Of a DNA stretch of 64,000 nt, positions 32,362-42,470 are shown one piece after another. Where the stretch lies: assembly GCA_963751395.1 (NCBI GenBank), contig CAVVUC010000001.1:1612001-1676000 (forward strand), read 5' to 3'. Under the pieces are notes generated by a model, which had not been told where the DNA came from, did not search any database, and was given only the letters and a program-made list of their open reading frames with translations. Origin of the DNA: CAVVUC01 sp963751395 (GTDB lineage: Bacteria; Verrucomicrobiota; Verrucomicrobiia; Chthoniobacterales; Chthoniobacteraceae). The position numbers were made by a program, and so were the translations under genes. How positions within the stretch are numbered: the stretch's first letter is position 1; each line of letters begins with the position of its first letter.

Positions 32362-33996
32362 TTATGAGGCAACACGGAAGCCGTCGAAGCAAGCCGGGAG
32401 GGAATTGCCCGACCCATGGTTCACGGCGAAAATTCCGGTCATCGTTCCGGTGAAACCCCATTCAGGAGTTTTTTCATCACTGAGGAACCCGGCGTCTGCG
32501 ATGTGACCGGCTTCGCGCCACAACTGCAATCCCTCCTCGCGGAAGAAAAAGGCGCGCTTCAAGCCATCGACCGTCATCCTGAGCTGGATCGATCCGATCA
32601 AACCCACGGGATGCCGGGCGAGCAGGGATTTCACTCCCGCACGGCACTCCGTCAGTGTGATAAAGCGGGCTTTCTCCGTGCCGGAGACGCCAAGCGTAAT
32701 GTGGCACTTCGTGTCGTAGTAGCTCAGCAGCCCGGCCTCTTCGTTTGCCACAGGCGCGAACTCCAGCGTGGTTTCGGCCGTGAACCGATGGCTCGTCTCG
32801 CGCTGCACAAGCAGGCCGATCGGAGCAGGGGCATCGACCGCCACACTCGAGGTGCTGATGCGGAGAAAGCCGGGCCGTTCGGTCAGGCTGAACATCGCGG
32901 GATCGGGGTTCCGCACGAACTGCCAGTGGATGTCGAGATTCTCCCCGCCGAAGTCCTCCCGCGGCGGTGCCGGCAGGGGATCGGGCGTCAGCGCGGGTGC
33001 GGTGTTGGATTCCGTCGGTCCCCTGCCTCCGTTCAACAGCGGCCATCCGTCGTCCATCCAGTCCACGGGATCGAGTCCGGTTTCGCGACCGAGCGGGCTG
33101 CATCCGTTGAAATGGCGTCGCACCAGATAAACCGCCCACCAGTCGCCATGCTGGGTCTGCACGAGCTTCGCGTGTCCGTGGTGATAGAAAGCGGACGCTT
33201 CATCAAACTGGGCAATGAATGGATTGTGCGGGCCCGGTTCGTAGGGACCGAACACGTGGCGCGACCGCGCGATCAACTGGTGGTGTCCCTCATACACGCC
33301 GCTGCCCGCCGCCATGGTGTGATAGTACCAGCCATCCTTCTTGAACAGGTGCGGGCCTTCCGGAGCCTTCACCTGGATGCCGTAGTCGATCCACTGCGCC
33401 TCACCCTCGACGCGGGTGCAATCATCGCTGAGACGAACGATTTTCGTGGCGGTGCCTTTCGGAATGCCCGCCGCGTAAAGCATGTAGTGCGTGCCGTCGT
33501 CATCGACAAAGTGCGAGGGATCGTTGCCGCCGTCCGTCAGTTGAACCGGCGCGCTCCAGGGCCCGTGGATGCTTTTCGATTTCACCATGTAGTTGCCGCG
33601 CACGTTCACGCTGCGGTCCATCTTCAACTGCACAAGGCAGTAGAAAATGAAGAACTCTCCGTTGTGAAAAGAAATGTCCGGCGCCCAGACCCCGCAGCCG
33701 TCAAAGTATCCGTTCAGGTCAAGGTCATCGCTCCTCGTGAAGACATGACCGAGCTGTCTCCAATGCACCAGATCCCGCGAGTGCGAGATGATGATCGCAG
33801 GGAAGTATTGGAAGGTGGAATTGATGAGGTAGTAATCCTCCCCGACTCGAACGATCGAGGGGTCCGGGAAGAAGCCCGCAAGAACCGGGTTCTGGTATTC
33901 AATGGAACTGCTAGCTTTCGCTTTTTGCCCGATGGCTTCTGTGGTTCCGCAGATCGGTTGAGGAAAACCTCCGGCTGGTTCCAGGACTGAACTCAT
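32362..33996 (-). CDS. Glycoside hydrolase family 43 (beta-xylosidase/arabinofuranosidase type)
   Basis: The 544-residue product opens with QNPVLAGFFPDPSIVRVGED containing the catalytic base Asp45. The five-bladed propeller follows, with the general acid Glu in KAPEGPHLFKKDGWYY, and then the XynB-type C-terminal beta-sandwich (about residues 345-540). It probably removes xylose or arabinose from oligosaccharides. No signal peptide is evident. It lies 16-40 bp upstream of the GH16-like gene in the same operon. Confidence 0.93.
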   Translation of the reverse strand: MSSVLEPAGGFPQPICGTTEAIGQKAKASSSIEYQNPVLAGFFPDPSIVRVGEDYYLINSTFQYFPAIIISHSRDLVHWRQLGHVFTRSDDLDLNGYFDGCGVWAPDISFHNGEFFIFYCLVQLKMDRSVNVRGNYMVKSKSIHGPWSAPVQLTDGGNDPSHFVDDDGTHYMLYAAGIPKGTATKIVRLSDDCTRVEGEAQWIDYGIQVKAPEGPHLFKKDGWYYHTMAAGSGVYEGHHQLIARSRHVFGPYEPGPHNPFIAQFDEASAFYHHGHAKLVQTQHGDWWAVYLVRRHFNGCSPLGRETGLDPVDWMDDGWPLLNGGRGPTESNTAPALTPDPLPAPPREDFGGENLDIHWQFVRNPDPAMFSLTERPGFLRISTSSVAVDAPAPIGLLVQRETSHRFTAETTLEFAPVANEEAGLLSYYDTKCHITLGVSGTEKARFITLTECRAGVKSLLARHPVGLIGSIQLRMTVDGLKRAFFFREEGLQLWREAGHIADAGFLSDEKTPEWGFTGTMTGIFAVNHGSGNSLPACFDGFRVAS

Positions 33997-34012
33997 TGGA
34001 AGCGGCCTGCGG

Positions 34013-34738
34013 CTACTGTAGAACTCCCCAGAAATCCTTGTTTAGCTCAATGCTCGGTTTTTCATTCAGGCTCTTGCAGCGTTCTGAAGAAAGCAATTCG
34101 GAGTGTCCGTCCAGAAAGACGGCAACCGCCAGGCCGTCAAGGGCCTTCTCTCTGCTTGCGCCGTTCCTCGCGTTGAGCTTTCCGTATGCGGAAGTGTAAC
34201 GCGGGGTCAGGGCCTGCGTGTTCCCCTGGCTGTCCGCAAGCATGACGGTTGTGGTGTTCTTGTAGAGCATGGTCAGTTTCGCCGAAGCGGTCTGGCTGTA
34301 CGTGAACTTCTCGTTGTAACCGTAGCTCACCACGCCCAGTGGCCAGTCCTTTTCCACATTGGGTGAACGCAACACCGTCCCGGTGAAATCGGGGTTGCTC
34401 GTTGGCAGGTTCGGACAAAGACGGATTCGCGCCACCTCGTACCAGTACTTTCCTCCGGTAGGAAGACCGTTGCCGTAGGAATAGGGGTAATCCCCGTTGT
34501 TTTCAGTGGCATGCATGAGCAACGCCCCGTGGATCTGCCGCAAATTCGCCACGGATTTGGATGTTTTGGCTCTGCCCATCGCCCCTTTGAGGGCTGGCAG
34601 AAGCAGCGAGGCGAGAACCGCGATGATGGCGATCACAACAAGAAGCTCAATGAGCGTGAACCCGCGCTCTGAAGAAGTTCTTGGACGCGGTTTGATTCGT
34701 GACGGGGACGGGTGCGTTGGGACTTGTGGTGTATTCAT
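34013..34738 (-). CDS. Prepilin-type cleavage/methylation domain protein
   Basis: From ATG 34738 the product (241 residues) has a basic Pro-rich leader. The type IV pilin signal RGFTLIELLVVIAIIAVLAS follows, with Gly at the cleavage site and Glu at +5, then a globular pseudopilin domain containing ENNGDYPYSYGN. Such proteins are abundant in this phylum and are processed by prepilin peptidase. Its position inside a glycoside hydrolase operon suggests a surface or secretion role linked to polysaccharide use. An ATG at 34786 is an alternative start. Confidence 0.85.
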   Translation of the reverse strand: MNTPQVPTHPSPSRIKPRPRTSSERGFTLIELLVVIAIIAVLASLLLPALKGAMGRAKTSKSVANLRQIHGALLMHATENNGDYPYSYGNGLPTGGKYWYEVARIRLCPNLPTSNPDFTGTVLRSPNVEKDWPLGVVSYGYNEKFTYSQTASAKLTMLYKNTTTVMLADSQGNTQALTPRYTSAYGKLNARNGASREKALDGLAVAVFLDGHSELLSSERCKSLNEKPSIELNKDFWGVLQ

Positions 34739-34866
34739 TCTTTCTGGGGTTGTATGTCGGTGTTTTGTTGGGGAAACATCATTCATCCTAGCGAAACCAA
34801 AACCTTCCGCTAGTTCCGCAAGCGCATAAAATGTACAATTATGCGCCACAACTTATTTCAGCCAGG

Positions 34867-37800
34867 TCAGGGCCTGGCAATTTCGAGCCGGACAAAACGC
34901 TGGGAACCGGAGCCGGCGGGAACGAGTGCTTTAACCTCTTGCAATGTGCCGTCATCGAAAATGACTGTGCCCGGATCGGTGATGGCAGTCCAGCTTTCCG
35001 CAGCCAGCGTGTCGCTGTATTCCACGGTGAACTTGAAACCGTCGAGCAATGCCGCCTTGCTGCGAGTGCAGGTGAATCCGAAGTTCGAGTCGTTTCTAAC
35101 GAGCATCCCGGGTCTCGTCGTTGCTTCATTCGGGTTCTGGCCGGTGGCGAATTCCAGAAGGTTGTTTTCCCCGTCCTTGTTTGGATCGGCGCTGTCAGCC
35201 GCGTTGCCGGTGCCTGTCGTGATGCCGAAATAGGTGAAGCGCCATGCCTGTTGCGCCGAGGCAATGGTGAGGACGACATCGTTTCCAGTGCCGCCGATGT
35301 AACTGATAATCCACGAGTAACCCCCCGCCGCAAACACGCTTCCCTCCGGCTTCCCGGCAAAGGTGCCGCTGATCGCTCCGGCGCTGGTCTTGTTCAGGAT
35401 GGTAAAGCTCGTGCCTGCAGTGAGTCCGGGCGCGGCAATAATGTTCAGCGCGCCGCTGAGAGTGACCGTGCCGCCGACGTTCATCTGGTCGTATTGCGTG
35501 CCGGGAATTGGGCCGTTGAGCTGGACCTGAAAAGTTCCGCCGGGGCCGATGGCGACATTGCCCGTGGTGACAGGCGTGCCCAGCGGCGCGAAGGTGCCGC
35601 TGCTCACAGTGATGGCGCAGTTAAGGCTGCCAGCAAGCGCAAGCCTGCCAGCGCTGACCGTCGTCGCACCGGTGAAGGTGTTGGAGCCGGTCAAGGTTGT
35701 CGTGCCGTTGCCCAGCTTTGTGAATGATCCGGTGCCGCTGATGATGCCGGAGAAGGTGGTGCTGGCGTCATTACTTCCAACCGTTAGTGAAGCATTGTTA
35801 AGAACCAGGGAACTCTGGACTCCACTTAACGATCCGATCGTTTGATTTGCGCCGCTTAGGTCCAGTGTAGCTCCTGCGCCGGCAAGGCTTGCCGCTGTTG
35901 CGGCGGGCAGCGTTGTGGCCTGGCTGGCATAACTGCCGGTGCCCAGCCACTTCGCGTTAAGATAGGCGAGCAAGTTCGCACGATCCGTGGTGGTTAGCGC
36001 ATTTCCATAAACAAGCACTTCCGCAACATCGCCATTGAAGAAGCGCGAGGCGCCTCCGGCAAAATACTGGCCAAAGCCCGTGGCAGCCCAAGTCCCCCAG
36101 GTAGTCCCGTAGCGCTGCACGACGTGAGGCTGATTGGAGGTGTAAGTGGTCGTCGCCACGCCGTTCACGGTGGTCGTCGCTCCATCCGCCGCCCATGAGC
36201 CTGCCGAGCTGTTCAGCCGCAAGCCAGTATCCGCGCCGTTAATCCCGAGAAAGCCGCCTATGTTTCCATCGACACCCCCTTTCACATTCACAAGGGCAAT
36301 GATCTCGCGCGGAGCCGTCGAGTTCGAGAGAAGAAGCTGCTGCGCGCCGCTGAATCGGACAATCGGTTTTCCGTTGAGTGCGTTGGCAACATAGGTGGGC
36401 TGCTTTGCGGTTGTGACCTGGGTAAAGCTGGTGGCGCTGCCTGCTGAGTCGGTCCACGCGCCGATATTGCTGCCGGATAGACTTAGCGAGCCGGCGTTGG
36501 ATGCGTCCAGGCGGTAGATAAGACCGGCGATCGATGGTGGCTGGAATCGTGCGCCCAGCTTTAGCGTGCCTGACTGGATTGTGGTCGCTCCCGAATAACT
36601 CTGCACGCCGTTGAGCGTGAGAGTGCCCGAGCCGGACTTTACCAATCCCCCGGTTGCGCCGATGCCCGCCGCGATGTCGCCATTCTGGGCAAGCGTGTAG
36701 CCCTGGGTGTTGATCGACACGGACGCGACGCCGGCTGTCACCAAAGTCTTCGACAAGCTAAGACTGCCAGCGACAGCAAGGGTGCCTCCGTTAAAGACAA
36801 GGGAGCCCCCAGTACCAAGGCTTGTTGCGTTGCCGATCATGATAACGCCTTCGTTAAATGTCGTATCGCCAGTGTAGCTGTTGGCGGTGTTGAGAGTAAG
36901 CGTGCCGCTTCCTGACTTGACCAACCCGGTTACGCCGCCGATCGAACCGGAACCGGAGAAGGTGTAGTTCTTATTGGCGTTTACTGTGACACTGCCAGGC
37001 GACAAGATTCCGGAGAGAGAAACCGGCGTGCTGCCGGAGTCGTCGAAGGTGACTCTTGAACTGGCAAGGAATGTGGACGGGGCGCTTTGATCGTTCAGCC
37101 AGTTGGCGGTGGTGCCCGCGTCCCACACATTCGCGGCACCGTCGCCTTTCCATGTCAGGTTGTTGGCGGCTCTTAACTGGTGCGCGCCGGGAGGAACACT
37201 TAGAACCACATAACGTCCGCTTGTTGCAGGGTTGTTGACCGGCACACCGTCCAGCACGACCGATGGGAATGTTCCGACGATGATCTGCGGGACGCGCACG
37301 GTGGCCGTGGCGCCGGTCGGAACGGTGAAGTCGAGGTTGAAAGAGCCTCCGCTTACGGACCAGGCAATGGGAACCACGCCCAGTTCAGTAACGACATTAC
37401 CCTGAGCCGAAGTCAGGTTTCCCAATCTGGGTTCGATGATGATCTTTCCGGCCGATGCCGGCCCGTCCATGCGGACACCCAGGACATAGGCGCTTAGGAA
37501 ATAGGCGGCGGAAGCTCCGAAGTTATGACACGGTTCGCCGCCGCCAAAGCTTTCTGTCAAGGTGCCAGTATCCGTGACGTTCATCATGGTGGTCCATTTG
37601 GTGCGGATATAACTCAGCGCCTCCGCATCCCGCACGGGATCATCCATGTCATAGAGATTTTCCAGCGCCCAAAAGGCCGTGTAAGGATAGGTAACGGCCG
37701 AAGCATACTTGCCAAGAAAGTATTGCCGCACGGAAGCCACGCGATTGGAGGGAACGATCCCGCGATCGAGCGTAATCATGGCTGCATGGGCGGTCGAGGT

Positions 37801-39567
37801 GGGTGAAAAGGCGGTGCCGCTGTTGTTCTTGCTCACGACGTTTCCATTCACATCGAGTCCGCCGATGTAGGTGCCGTTCGTGGCGTCCCAGAGGTAAGTA
37901 TTAAAGTTGGTTTGCAGTGTCGCGGCGGCGGCGCGGTAACCAGCGGCCTCCGTTGTCTTGCCGATCGCATCGCCAAGAATCGCCGCGTCCAGCAGTGCCC
38001 GGTAAACAAAGGCGTTAAGAGTCGCCCCCTCGCATGGCACGTATCTCAGAGGGTTGTCAAAGATGACGAACTCGCGGGCATAGACCAGACCGCGCGCCGC
38101 TGACCGGCGGTCAAGGAACCACTGCATCTGTGCCGCGAGCGGCGCCCAGACTTCATTCACCAAATCCAAGTCGCCGGTGTTTTCATAAACCTGCCGCACC
38201 GTTTGCACCCAGAGACAGGAATAGTCCTCGATGTAGCCGTGGATGTCGTTGCGATCCGAAGGCGCGTGGGCTTTCAGTCGTCCGTCGTTGAACTGGTTCG
38301 CGCTCTGTGCGACGTGACGGATTAAGTTTTTCATCAGACCGGAGTCACTGCGCAGAGGCTGGCCGGTAACCGCAGGCCCGGCGAGCGCAACCCTGCTGGC
38401 TGGATACTCCACCACTGCGGCATCGCCCAACCATTCCGCCCGCTCGCGCAGCGTGCAGTCCATATAACCATCGTCGCTGCACATCCGGATGGTATGCACG
38501 GCTCTTCCCCATAAGTCGTTAAGCCAGGCATCGCTGCTGTTGAAGCTGCCTGCATCGACATAAGGATAACGCCGGTCCACCACACGCAACCCGTGCAGGG
38601 TCATCGTTCCCGAAGTGCTGGTGACCTTGACATAGCGGAAGCCCATGGAGTCTGTGTTAAAGCACTTGGTGCGACCCGCGTTCGCTGTGAAGTTAAACGC
38701 GCTGCCGTAAGTCGATGAGATTGTGGTTGCGCTTCCTTTTTCGCCGACTTCGATCTTGATGGAACTGCCCGCCGCGGCGCTTTCAGCATCTATCTCTAAA
38801 TAGCCCTGCACCATGCGCGGCAGGGTAAAATAGAAGGCATTGCTGTTACTCAATACCAAGGGAAAGGTGCCGCCCTGCGCCGCCACGTCCTGTTCCATAA
38901 GCAAAGGGGTGGAGCGCGCCCGAAGCGTCCCCCATTGCGTTCCGGCAATCGTGGCGGCTGCGGTCCAGGCCGTGTCCACATAAGCCGCCTGAGTCCAGTC
39001 GCCATCGTCCAGCCGGGCATCGACGCTGTCGTTGATGATTCCCCAACCGATGCCGGGAGCCTTGTAGCGCAGGCCGGTTTTCCATTTCCATGTCGCGTCG
39101 GTTCCCACCGACACGGCCGATGCGCCGGTGCCAGTGGTGAGCAAGGCCGTGAGGCCGGGAGCATGGCGGATCATTTTTCCGCTGTTGGTGCTGATCGCGG
39201 TGGGGAACGACATGACCATCACGGCGAGGGTGTTACAGCCGGATGAAAGATAAGAGGTCACGTCATGCGTGTCGTATTCCGGGCCATCGGGATCAAAGCG
39301 GCATGGCCCGCGCGAGACATACCTGCCGTTGATCCAAAGCACATAGCGGGCATCGGCGAAGATGTGGAGTTTCGCGGCGCTGACATCCGCGGCGGAGAAT
39401 GTCTTTCTGAAAACCGTATAGGCCGCGCTGGTCTCCGTGGCACCACGCCAGACGAATGACTGCTGGAGCGTCTGCGCGATTGGGTCGGCTGCCCGCGCCT
39501 GGGTGCCAATGCAAAGGCCCAGCAACGTCAATGCGCAGAGAACGGATCTAAAGGAAGGGAGTTTCAC
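34867..39567 (-). CDS. GH78 alpha-L-rhamnosidase fused to autotransporter-associated beta-strand repeats
   Basis: The GTG at 39567 gives 1566 residues with a signal peptide (VLCALTLLGLCIGTQARA). The N-terminal third is a bacterial rhamnosidase: a beta-sandwich containing DARYVLWINGRYVSRGPCRF, then an (alpha/alpha)6 barrel with DCTLRERAEWLGDA, and a rhamnosidase C domain near residues 720-760. The rest is beta-strand repeats of the type LVKSGSGTLTLN-x-ANSYTG (about 780-980 and 1250-1400) around a LamG-like lectin domain (about 1010-1200). A C-terminal DPNKDGENNLLEFATGQNP module and a small beta domain follow. It is probably surface-displayed. Its GTG overlaps the upstream stop as GTGA. Confidence 0.88.
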   Translation of the reverse strand: MKLPSFRSVLCALTLLGLCIGTQARAADPIAQTLQQSFVWRGATETSAAYTVFRKTFSAADVSAAKLHIFADARYVLWINGRYVSRGPCRFDPDGPEYDTHDVTSYLSSGCNTLAVMVMSFPTAISTNSGKMIRHAPGLTALLTTGTGASAVSVGTDATWKWKTGLRYKAPGIGWGIINDSVDARLDDGDWTQAAYVDTAWTAAATIAGTQWGTLRARSTPLLMEQDVAAQGGTFPLVLSNSNAFYFTLPRMVQGYLEIDAESAAAGSSIKIEVGEKGSATTISSTYGSAFNFTANAGRTKCFNTDSMGFRYVKVTSTSGTMTLHGLRVVDRRYPYVDAGSFNSSDAWLNDLWGRAVHTIRMCSDDGYMDCTLRERAEWLGDAAVVEYPASRVALAGPAVTGQPLRSDSGLMKNLIRHVAQSANQFNDGRLKAHAPSDRNDIHGYIEDYSCLWVQTVRQVYENTGDLDLVNEVWAPLAAQMQWFLDRRSAARGLVYAREFVIFDNPLRYVPCEGATLNAFVYRALLDAAILGDAIGKTTEAAGYRAAAATLQTNFNTYLWDATNGTYIGGLDVNGNVVSKNNSGTAFSPTSTAHAAMITLDRGIVPSNRVASVRQYFLGKYASAVTYPYTAFWALENLYDMDDPVRDAEALSYIRTKWTTMMNVTDTGTLTESFGGGEPCHNFGASAAYFLSAYVLGVRMDGPASAGKIIIEPRLGNLTSAQGNVVTELGVVPIAWSVSGGSFNLDFTVPTGATATVRVPQIIVGTFPSVVLDGVPVNNPATSGRYVVLSVPPGAHQLRAANNLTWKGDGAANVWDAGTTANWLNDQSAPSTFLASSRVTFDDSGSTPVSLSGILSPGSVTVNANKNYTFSGSGSIGGVTGLVKSGSGTLTLNTANSYTGDTTFNEGVIMIGNATSLGTGGSLVFNGGTLAVAGSLSLSKTLVTAGVASVSINTQGYTLAQNGDIAAGIGATGGLVKSGSGTLTLNGVQSYSGATTIQSGTLKLGARFQPPSIAGLIYRLDASNAGSLSLSGSNIGAWTDSAGSATSFTQVTTAKQPTYVANALNGKPIVRFSGAQQLLLSNSTAPREIIALVNVKGGVDGNIGGFLGINGADTGLRLNSSAGSWAADGATTTVNGVATTTYTSNQPHVVQRYGTTWGTWAATGFGQYFAGGASRFFNGDVAEVLVYGNALTTTDRANLLAYLNAKWLGTGSYASQATTLPAATAASLAGAGATLDLSGANQTIGSLSGVQSSLVLNNASLTVGSNDASTTFSGIISGTGSFTKLGNGTTTLTGSNTFTGATTVSAGRLALAGSLNCAITVSSGTFAPLGTPVTTGNVAIGPGGTFQVQLNGPIPGTQYDQMNVGGTVTLSGALNIIAAPGLTAGTSFTILNKTSAGAISGTFAGKPEGSVFAAGGYSWIISYIGGTGNDVVLTIASAQQAWRFTYFGITTGTGNAADSADPNKDGENNLLEFATGQNPNEATTRPGMLVRNDSNFGFTCTRSKAALLDGFKFTVEYSDTLAAESWTAITDPGTVIFDDGTLQEVKALVPAGSGSQRFVRLEIARP

Positions 39568-42470
39568 GGCTTCATCATGTTCAGTCGCACGAAACGCTTC
39601 GGACCGGAGCCGGCGGGGACGGTCGCTTTCCAAAGCTGGATCGTGCCATTGTCGGAACCAGGAACCATCGCCTGTGTAACGTTGAGAGTGCTCCAGTCGT
39701 TGCCAAGCGTGTCACTCCACTCGACGCTGAAAGTCACGCCATCGCTCATCGCAGCGATGGCGCGGGTGTAGGTGAATTCAAGGTTCGCGCCGTTTTTAAC
39801 AAGCGCACCGGGTTTCGTCGTCGCGGCGTTCGGGTTCTGGGCGGTGGCAAATTCCAGGAAATTGTTCTCCCCGTCCTTGTTCGGATCGGCACTGTCGGCC
39901 GCGTTGCCGGTGCCTGTCGTGATGCCGAAATAGGTGAAGCGCCATGCCTGTTGAGCGGTGGCGATGGTGAGGACAACATCGTTTCCGTCGCCCCCGGCGT
40001 AGCTGATGATCCACGAGTAACCACCCGCCGCAATCACTTTGCCCTCCGGTTTCCCGGTAAAGATGCCGCTAATTGCCGGGCACTGGTTTTCTTCAGGATG
40101 GTGAAGCTCGTGCCTGTCGCGAGACCGGGTTCGGCGATGACATCGAGCGCGCCGGACAGCGTGACTGTTCCGCTGACGTTCAGTGCGGCTGGACCGGCCA
40201 GCCCGACCAGGGTGCGATAGGTGCCTCCCGCGCCCGCCGTGAAGTTGCCGTTGACGGCCGATCGCGCCCTGATTCTCGCAGCAGCGCGGTGCTTGCAATC
40301 GTGACGCTGCCGCCGTTCGCAATCCATCCGCTCAACCGCGAGCGTGCCTGCATCACCGAGGTCGTGCCGGTGTAAGTGTTCGAGCCGCCCAAAATCCAGA
40401 CTCCGGTGCCTTGCTTGATGACGGAAAGGACGGCTCCGGAGCCGCTTTCGCTGATCGCGCCGCTGATCGTGTTTGCATTCGTGGAAGCACCGCCGAGATA
40501 CAAGGTTCGTGCGTTGCCCGCCACGGTAAGGTCAGGCTGCCCGACAACGTCAAAGTGCTCCCCGTCCCGCTGGAAATATTGAGCGCGGGGTTGCCGGTGG
40601 TGAAGGTGATGTTGCCCTGGATTTCATTGATTCCATCCACGCTGTAGATGCCATTCCCATCGGTCGAGTTCGTGGAGACGCGCAGGCCAATGTTGCTGGC
40701 AAGAGTCACATTGTTGGAAAGCTGGAGCACCCGGTTCGTCCCTGCATGTCGAAGTTCTTCGGCCCGGTGCCAAGCGCGTCGGAGATCGTGATCTTGAGCG
40801 TGCCCCGCTCACGGTGACATTGCCGGTGAACGAGTTGCTGCCGCTCAACGTCGTCGTGCCGGCGCCGGAATGAGTGATGGAACCGCTGCCTGCGATATTG
40901 TTGGCAAGCGTCCAGGCGTTGCTGCGGGAGATGGTGAGCGGGGCGTTGATCGTGACATCGCCTGCTCCGAAGCTGCCCGCGGTGCCGCCGTTGCCGAGCT
41001 GCACGCCGCCCGCGCTGATCGTGGTGGGCCTGGTAGGTGTTGCTGCCATCGAGCACGAGCGGCTGTAGGTGCCGTGCGCGTGAGGCCGCCGGAGCCTGAG
41101 AGGACGCCGCTGAATACAAAGTGCCGCTGTTCGATCCATTGAAAGTGGTGTCGGCGTTCAGGTCAATGTTGTTCGCGACGTGTAGGTGAACTCGCTGGTG
41201 AGGCCGCAAGCTGAACCTTGGAGCGGTCGTGCCGCTCGCACCAGTTGCAGCGTGCCGCCGGTGAGGTCACGACGTGTTGCCTGTGCCGGTGCCCGCGAGT
41301 TTGAGGCTGTTGAGCTGGAACGTGCCCGCGTTGTCGTTATTCCGGTGATGGTGCCTGGCGGAAAGCGTCTGGCCGGTGAGGAACTCCAACCTTGTCGCCG
41401 CGTACCCGCCGGGGCCGCGCCAAGATCCCAGTTCGTGCCCGTGCTCCACGCGGCGTCGTGCCCGGCCGGTTGTGATCCACACAAAGGCCGGAGCGATTGC
41501 GCGTCGGTCGGGACCGTGACCTGCGTTGAACTCCGTGAGATTCGTCACGCCGTCGCCATCGGGATCGGCGTCTGTCTGCGGCGATGCCGGTGCCTGTCGT
41601 GATGCCAAAATAGGTGAAGCGCCACTGCTCGATCGCAGTGAGCGGCGACCAGAGGAGGTTCACCGCCGTTCCCGTTTGCTGGATGGTGAAATTGCCGTAG
41701 CCGGTCGAGGGCCGTCCCGCCATATCGGTCGAGTTCGAGCCGAGCGTGAAGCTTCCCGTGCGCGAAGCCGCCGTGAGCACCGGCCAGGTCTGCGTGGTGC
41801 TCCAGAAAGCGTTCGTGAAATCCACAACGCTGCCGCTGTCATTCAAAACGACATCGACCGGCGCACCGGTGGCCGCCGTTCCCGAAACGCTGATCTGTCC
41901 AAAGCTGCCCGTCGTCACGGTGTTGTCGGCAAGACTCCATTTCACGCGGCTGCTCGCGCCCAGAGTGAAGCTGCCGGTGAACGCGAGCGTCCCGAGGCGC
42001 GGCGCGACGTTTCCGTTAATGGTGGCGTTGGCCGCAATGGTGCCTTTGCCGCCGAGCGTTCCGCTGCCAGAGACAACGAGCGGGCCCGGGCCGGCGACGG
42101 TTCCGCTCACGAAGAGCGAGCCGGTCGGGGCGACCTGCAAAGTGCCGGTGGTAATGGTGATCGGGCCGGTCGCTGTGTTCATTCCATCGAGCGTGAGTGT
42201 GCCGGAGCCGGTCTTCGAGAAGCCCGCGCCGTTGTTCACCTGGCTCACATTTTTCAACGTGCCCGACTGAAGCGCGAGTCCAACCGCGTTGCTGCCGCCG
42301 AGAACGAAACCGTTCATGTCGAGCGTGCCGCCGTTGAGAGTCAGAGTGCCGGTGCCGCTGCCTGCCGCCTTGAGCACATTGGCGAAACCGTGACGCTGCC
42401 GCCGGTGATGTTGAGCTGGCCGACGGCGTTCGTCGCGAGCGTGATAAAGCCCGGGTCATCGATGTCACCG
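39564..42470 (-). pseudogene. C-terminal part of the giant repeat protein, broken by many frameshifts
   Basis: The region encodes continuous family text only if the frame is changed about ten times. Frame changes fall near 42480, 42375, 41590, 41480, 41030, 40790, 40530, 40340 and 40078. The text is beta-strand repeats (TLTLDGMNTATGPITITTG, then SGTLGGKGTIAANATING) and two copies of the WRFTYFGITTGTG / D-x-D-x-DG module. It ends NDWSTLNVTQ, then GSGPKRFVRLNMMKP. Almost all breaks are one-base indels without in-frame nonsense substitutions. This points to sequence errors or very recent decay. As written it cannot be translated as one chain. Confidence 0.75.
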
